Assembly (NCBI GenBank): GCA_018818445.1
Contig: JAHISC010000101.1
Location: forward strand, 1 to 10,345
From: Patescibacteria group bacterium
GTDB lineage: Bacteria > Patescibacteriota > Patescibacteriia > UBA9934
DNA: 10,345 bases
Reading direction: 5' to 3'
The stretch's first letter is position 1, and each line of letters opens with the position of its first letter. This document shows positions 4,871 through 10,345 of the stretch, in pieces. Both the position numbers and the translations under genes were made by a program. Below the pieces are notes generated by a model, which saw nothing but the letters and a program-made list of their open reading frames with translations, was not told the origin of the DNA and did not search any database.

Positions 4871-4907
4871 GTAATCCCTCGGAGCTCCGCAAGGAGCGAA
4901 GTGGGAT
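4871..4907 (+). repeat. Palindromic element in the rRNA leader, related to that at 10156-10232
   Basis: ATCCC (4874-4878) pairs with GGGAT (4903-4907), enclosing GCTCC-GCAA-GGAGC (4884-4897), a stem capped by a GNRA-type tetraloop. The left arm ATCCCTCGG-GCTC resembles the right arm of the 10156-10232 hairpin. Both look like members of the CTCGG/GAG-rich dispersed palindromes seen in many bacterial genomes, which is a recollection and not a search result. Confidence 0.45.
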
Positions 4908-4982
4908 ACCGGTTTTTGAAAGAAGTACGTTCACAATTGAACTTAATGAGTAAAACAATGAAAACGCACTGATTACACAACT

Positions 4983-5001
4983 CAGATGTAGTCAGTGAGT
5001 G

Positions 5002-5007
<6 letters not shown>
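4983..5007 (+). other. 5' arm of the 23S processing stalk
   Basis: These 25 nt pair without mismatch or bulge (21 Watson-Crick pairs, 4 G-T wobbles) with 8018-8042. The helix brings both ends of 23S together and is the usual substrate for RNase III. The mature 5' end lies inside it. Confidence 0.85.
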
Positions 5008-8017
<3,010 letters not shown>

Positions 8018-8024
<7 letters not shown>

Positions 8025-8042
8025 ATTCACTGACTGTGTCTG
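8018..8042 (+). other. 3' arm of the 23S processing stalk
   Basis: Pairs over its full length with 4983-5007. The mature 23S 3' end is expected near 8023-8024 inside the stalk. Confidence 0.85.
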
Positions 8043-8210
8043 AAATGTTTTCAAATTTACAGCATCTGCGGCGTTGCAGCTGCGGGATTACCTCACCGTA
8101 CATTTGAGTACGGCTCGGTTAATTCCTCGCTGTGTCACCACATCTACTACAAATTTGAAAAATTTCATGCGACGCAGTATCACATTGCATTGAGCAGTGC
8201 GTTTCATTGA
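8043..8210 (+). other. 23S-5S internal transcribed spacer
   Basis: No tRNA or coding frame. GAAAT and TTTTCAAATTT (8042-8046, 8048-8058) pair with AAATTTGAAAA and ATTTC (8151-8161, 8162-8166) with one bulged base, closing a domain of about 90 nt. Inside is a perfect hairpin CCGTAC (8096-8101) with GTACGG (8108-8113). The spacer is longer and more structured than the usual 23S-5S spacer. Confidence 0.7.
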
Positions 8211-8224
8211 AAAATCCTCATTAT

Positions 8225-8331
8225 TCTGGTGACACTTCCTAGTGGGCCACACCTGTTTCCATCCCGAACACAGCAGTTAAGCCACTGGGGCCGATGGTAG
8301 TGCAGTAGCGCGAGAGTAGGTGGTCGCCAGA
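8225..8331 (+). rRNA. rrf: 5S ribosomal RNA
   Basis: Recognised by the conserved loop segments CCCGAACACAGCAGTTAAGC (8263-8282), CCGATGGTAGT and GCGAGAGTAGG (8310-8320). Helix I is TTCTGGTGAC (8224-8233) with GTCGCCAGAA (8323-8332), with one G-T pair. At about 107 nt it is shorter than the usual 115-120. It is the last gene of the unlinked 23S-5S unit. Confidence 0.95.
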
Positions 8332-8333
8332 AC

Positions 8334-8347
8334 AATGCGGATTTTTT
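8334..8347 (+). terminator. 3' arm of 5S precursor stem with T tract, likely rRNA terminator
   Basis: 8334-8345 pairs with 8211-8222 (11 of 12 positions), stacking directly on 5S helix I after one mismatch. The 3' arm runs into TTTTTT (8342-8347). The same long stem could serve both 5S processing and transcription termination. Confidence 0.6.
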
Positions 8348-8355
8348 GTTTGTTT

Positions 8356-8361
8356 TATACT
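8356..8361 (+). promoter_or_regulatory. -10 box TATACT ahead of the membrane-protein gene
   Basis: TATACT ends 8 nt before the ATG at 8370. No good -35 box is seen at 16-18 nt upstream. If used, the mRNA would be almost leaderless. No Shine-Dalgarno site is present. Confidence 0.4.
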
Positions 8362-8369
8362 TTTGATGT

Positions 8370-9296
8370 ATGGAAAAAGAAAAAAATACAAAATTCATGA
8401 TCGTGATAATTATCGCGATCGTTGGTTTTATTGGAATGTTGACGTTCCTGGTTTTATACGTAGGTGAACGTGGGAATAACAATGTTTTGACACATGTTTC
8501 GGAAGAACAAGGGTTAGTAACAGATCAAGCTTTAGAATCAACTCATGAGATCTCAGTACAAGTGGGTTCAGATGAGCTATTCTTATGGCCAACCGAATAT
8601 ACTATTAGATATGGTAATGATAGCTATGGTCCAATTAGTAATATTTCGCTTCCAGGCTCACCTTTTCGTGATCAATGGTTTAAAAAAACGACCGATGAAA
8701 ATATAGTCGGTGTAATTCATTTTTCAGATACATTTACTGGATTAGATGAACGTGTATTTTTAAAGCCAAGAGAAAAAAAGGCAATTCACTTGTATCGAGA
8801 TATTCTCAGCTTGACTGGCGATGTTACATTTTATTCGCCAACTTTTATGAATGATTGGCCAATAAGTTATAACATTTCAATTGATTTGAAAGATGAAGTG
8901 TGTTCGTCGGTTCCAGAGGATATTTATATGGTTGAACCGTCTGAAGAAGATGTTAACCCAGTCGAGCGATGGATCGATGACTGCAATGCCTCGTATCCGT
9001 TGTCCGTTTCCCAAATTCTAGTTAATGATCAGGTAGCATTTGAACTTCCTTTGCAGAAAGTGATACGAGTACCTGGGGTATTTGATGGACAAGTTGCCTA
9101 CAATGCGGCAAACGAAGATGGAGTTGCATTACATAATGGACGTGTTGGACTTGCTCTACGTGGCGTTAGTGCTGAATTAGATCATGCTTACTTTATATTC
9201 CTTGACGAAATTTATTCTATCGACCGCGACGGCATTGTAGAACATCACGAAGTCGCGGGGCCTATGGTTGATATGACAAACGAACCATACGAATAA
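8370..9296 (+). CDS. Unrecognised membrane-anchored protein
   Basis: A 308-residue protein I do not recognise. Residues 1-8 are charged (MEKEKNTK), 9-31 form a single hydrophobic segment (FMIVIIIAIVGFIGMLTFLV and beyond), and the rest is polar and acidic. This is the topology of a signal-anchor protein with a large domain of about 275 residues outside the cytoplasm. That domain seems rich in beta strands and has exactly two cysteines (178 and 205), which could form a disulfide. No lipobox, cell-wall sorting motif or enzyme motif is visible. The ATG has no ribosome site but a -10 box lies just upstream. A terminator at 9308-9330 ends it, so it is probably a single-gene transcript. Surface or envelope role is inference from topology only. 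Confidence 0.85.
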   Translation: MEKEKNTKFMIVIIIAIVGFIGMLTFLVLYVGERGNNNVLTHVSEEQGLVTDQALESTHEISVQVGSDELFLWPTEYTIRYGNDSYGPISNISLPGSPFRDQWFKKTTDENIVGVIHFSDTFTGLDERVFLKPREKKAIHLYRDILSLTGDVTFYSPTFMNDWPISYNISIDLKDEVCSSVPEDIYMVEPSEEDVNPVERWIDDCNASYPLSVSQILVNDQVAFELPLQKVIRVPGVFDGQVAYNAANEDGVALHNGRVGLALRGVSAELDHAYFIFLDEIYSIDRDGIVEHHEVAGPMVDMTNEPYE

Positions 9297-9307
9297 AAAA
9301 CGAAAAG

Positions 9308-9330
9308 CAGGTCTTTGATGGCCTGTTTTT
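9308..9330 (+). terminator. Rho-independent terminator after the membrane-protein gene
   Basis: CAGGTC (9308-9313) pairs with GGCCTG (9320-9325), one wobble, loop TTTGAT, followed by TTTTT (9326-9330). Confidence 0.8.
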
Positions 9331-9346
9331 GGTTGCCGGAGATATC

Positions 9347-9375
9347 TTGACCAAATAGCCAATTTGACGTATTCT
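9347..9375 (+). promoter_or_regulatory. Promoter of the GlmU-like gene
   Basis: TTGACC (9347-9352), 17-nt spacer, TATTCT (9370-9375). It decides the start: the in-frame TTG at 9375 overlaps the -10 box and would precede the transcript, so translation should begin at ATG 9396, about 14 nt into the mRNA. Confidence 0.6.
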
Positions 9376-9395
9376 TGCCGCAAGAAATACAGCCT

Positions 9396-10142
9396 ATGAG
9401 TACACGAATCATCATCCTCGCGGCCGGTAAAGGTAAACGAATGGGGGCAGATGTACCCAAGCCGCTTGTCGAAATCGGCGGTCGTCCAATGGTACGTCAT
9501 TTGCTCGACAGTATCGAAGAGAGTGGTATAGATGAACGACCAATTTTAGTTGTCGCACCAGATTCTTTGGAACATTTTTACGATGTTTGCTCTGACAAAG
9601 ATTGTGATTATGCCATTCAGGAAGAACAGTTGGGTACTGGTCACGCTGTTCAAGCTGCAAAAGAAAAAGCAGAAACATCTGAGCAGATTATTGTACTAAA
9701 CGGTGATCATCCATTTATCACATCGGAGACAATTAAAAAATTGACAAAGCTTTACAAAGAGCACAACCCTGCAATTGCAATGATGACAATTAAGGTGCCA
9801 AATTTCAAGGGTGAATATGAGACCTTTGTAGGTTGGGGAAGAGTTATTCGTGATGAGGTAGGAAATTTAGTTGAAATTAAAGAGACCAAAGATGCTACAG
9901 ACGAAGAAAAAGAAATCAAAGAGTTAAATCCACAAATTTTCATGTTTAATGCTGAATGGTTATGGGATCACTTGCCAGAATTAAAGAATAAAAATGCGAG
10001 TAGCGAATACTATATTACCGATCTTGTCTCCATGGCCATTGATGAAGGGTCGGATGTAGTTACCGATCTCGCAGAGCCATTTGAAGTAATTGGAATAAAT
10101 ACAAAAGAGGAGTTAGCTAGAGCGGAAAAGATTTTAGCTTAG
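9396..10142 (+). CDS. GlmU-type UDP-N-acetylglucosamine pyrophosphorylase domain, stand-alone
   Basis: A 248-residue cytoplasmic sugar nucleotidyltransferase. GlmU's N-terminal domain joins UTP and GlcNAc-1-phosphate to UDP-GlcNAc, a precursor of peptidoglycan and surface sugars. Motifs: nucleotide-binding ILAAGKGKRM (7-16) and PKPL (21-24), where Lys22 is the usual catalytic residue; EEQLGTGHAVQAA (76-88); metal-binding Asp104 in LNGDHPF; GWGRVIRD (146-153); KETKDATDEEKEI (162-174) and ELN (176-178); EYYITD (204-209); and INTKEE (234-239), whose Asn235 matches the second metal ligand. This order follows E. coli GlmU closely. The C-terminal left-handed beta-helix acetyltransferase domain (about 200 more residues) is absent, and the protein ends naturally, so acetylation of glucosamine-1-phosphate would need another enzyme. 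Exact sugar specificity is inferred from similarity. Confidence 0.85.
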   Translation: MSTRIIILAAGKGKRMGADVPKPLVEIGGRPMVRHLLDSIEESGIDERPILVVAPDSLEHFYDVCSDKDCDYAIQEEQLGTGHAVQAAKEKAETSEQIIVLNGDHPFITSETIKKLTKLYKEHNPAIAMMTIKVPNFKGEYETFVGWGRVIRDEVGNLVEIKETKDATDEEKEIKELNPQIFMFNAEWLWDHLPELKNKNASSEYYITDLVSMAIDEGSDVVTDLAEPFEVIGINTKEELARAEKILA

Positions 10143-10155
10143 TCATTGAGTGATT

Positions 10156-10232
10156 CACCATCTCGACCGAGCATAGCGAGTGGAGAGATCTAAATTAGAT
10201 CCCTCGGCTCACTGCGTTCTCTCGGGATGGTG
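10156..10232 (+). repeat. Long palindromic element, probably also a terminator
   Basis: Two 36-nt arms (10156-10191 and 10197-10232) around the loop AAATT. The outer CACCATC/GATGGTG and inner AGATCT-type ends pair perfectly, with several mismatches and wobbles between. TTTT follows. It begins 14 bp after the GlmU-like stop codon. The CTCGG and GCGAG blocks match the dispersed palindromes mentioned for 4871-4907. Confidence 0.75.
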
Positions 10233-10261
10233 TTTTCATTTCTTTGTGTTACCATGGTTCT

Positions 10262-10345
10262 ATGCAAATTATTAAGAAATTGAAAACAAATTATTCCTCT
10301 TTTTGGGCGAATTTTGTCCGACTTTGGCATGCTTCCAAAACTTCC
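10262..10345 (+). CDS. Possible start of an unrecognised gene (cut by the right edge)
   Basis: ATG at 10262 opens a frame of 28 codons without stop to the window end, beginning MQIIKKLKTNYSSFWANFVR. It lies 29 bp past the palindromic terminator, the right place for a new gene. A -10-like TACCAT (10250-10255), the same hexamer as the rRNA -10, ends 6 nt before the ATG, with no matching -35 box. Too short to identify. Confidence 0.4.
   Translation, partial: MQIIKKLKTNYSSFWANFVRLWHASKTS

Overview
The window reads as bacterial chromosomal DNA from a reduced genome, most likely a Candidate Phyla Radiation (Patescibacteria) member. This placement is inference. It rests on the variable protein family at 1433-2038, which I associate with CPR genomes, on a 23S-5S unit with no 16S directly upstream, a short 5S, a GlmU reduced to its N-terminal domain, and several genes whose -10 boxes sit almost on the start codon.

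Layout. 1-539 (-) is the 5' part of an unrecognised G+C-rich gene running off the left edge. 604-1026 (-) is rlmH (23S rRNA pseudouridine-1915 methyltransferase). 1211-1293 holds two tandem sigma70-type promoters. 1433-3862 is a complete diversity-generating retroelement (DGR): a target gene with a C-terminal variable repeat (VR, 1901-2026), a hairpin and strong terminator, a template repeat (TR, 2352-2477), an Avd-type accessory gene on the opposite strand (2484-2849), and a DGR reverse transcriptase (2879-3862). 3921-4476 is an overlapping hicB-hicA toxin-antitoxin pair. 4670-8347 is a 23S-5S rRNA transcription unit with its own promoter, structured leader, processing stalks and terminator. 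8370-9296 encodes an unrecognised membrane-anchored protein. 9396-10142 encodes a stand-alone GlmU-type uridylyltransferase, followed by a long palindromic hairpin (10156-10232). A partial gene may start at 10262.

How the parts work together. In the DGR, RNA from the TR would be reverse transcribed with errors at adenines by the RT with Avd, and the cDNA would replace the VR in the target gene. The record of this is direct: TR and VR are colinear over 126 bp, differ at 17 positions, and all 17 are adenines in the TR. They change 13 of 42 residues and make no stop codon. The last 25 bp are identical and would serve as the homology anchor. The unusual points are the inverted avd ending 7 bp from the TR, a run of nine Gs between avd and rt, and a small hairpin just past the VR.

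The 23S-5S unit has a consensus-like promoter and a perfect 25-pair stalk joining its ends, so it looks like a functional unlinked operon. The rest of the window is ordinary housekeeping plus unrecognised genes.
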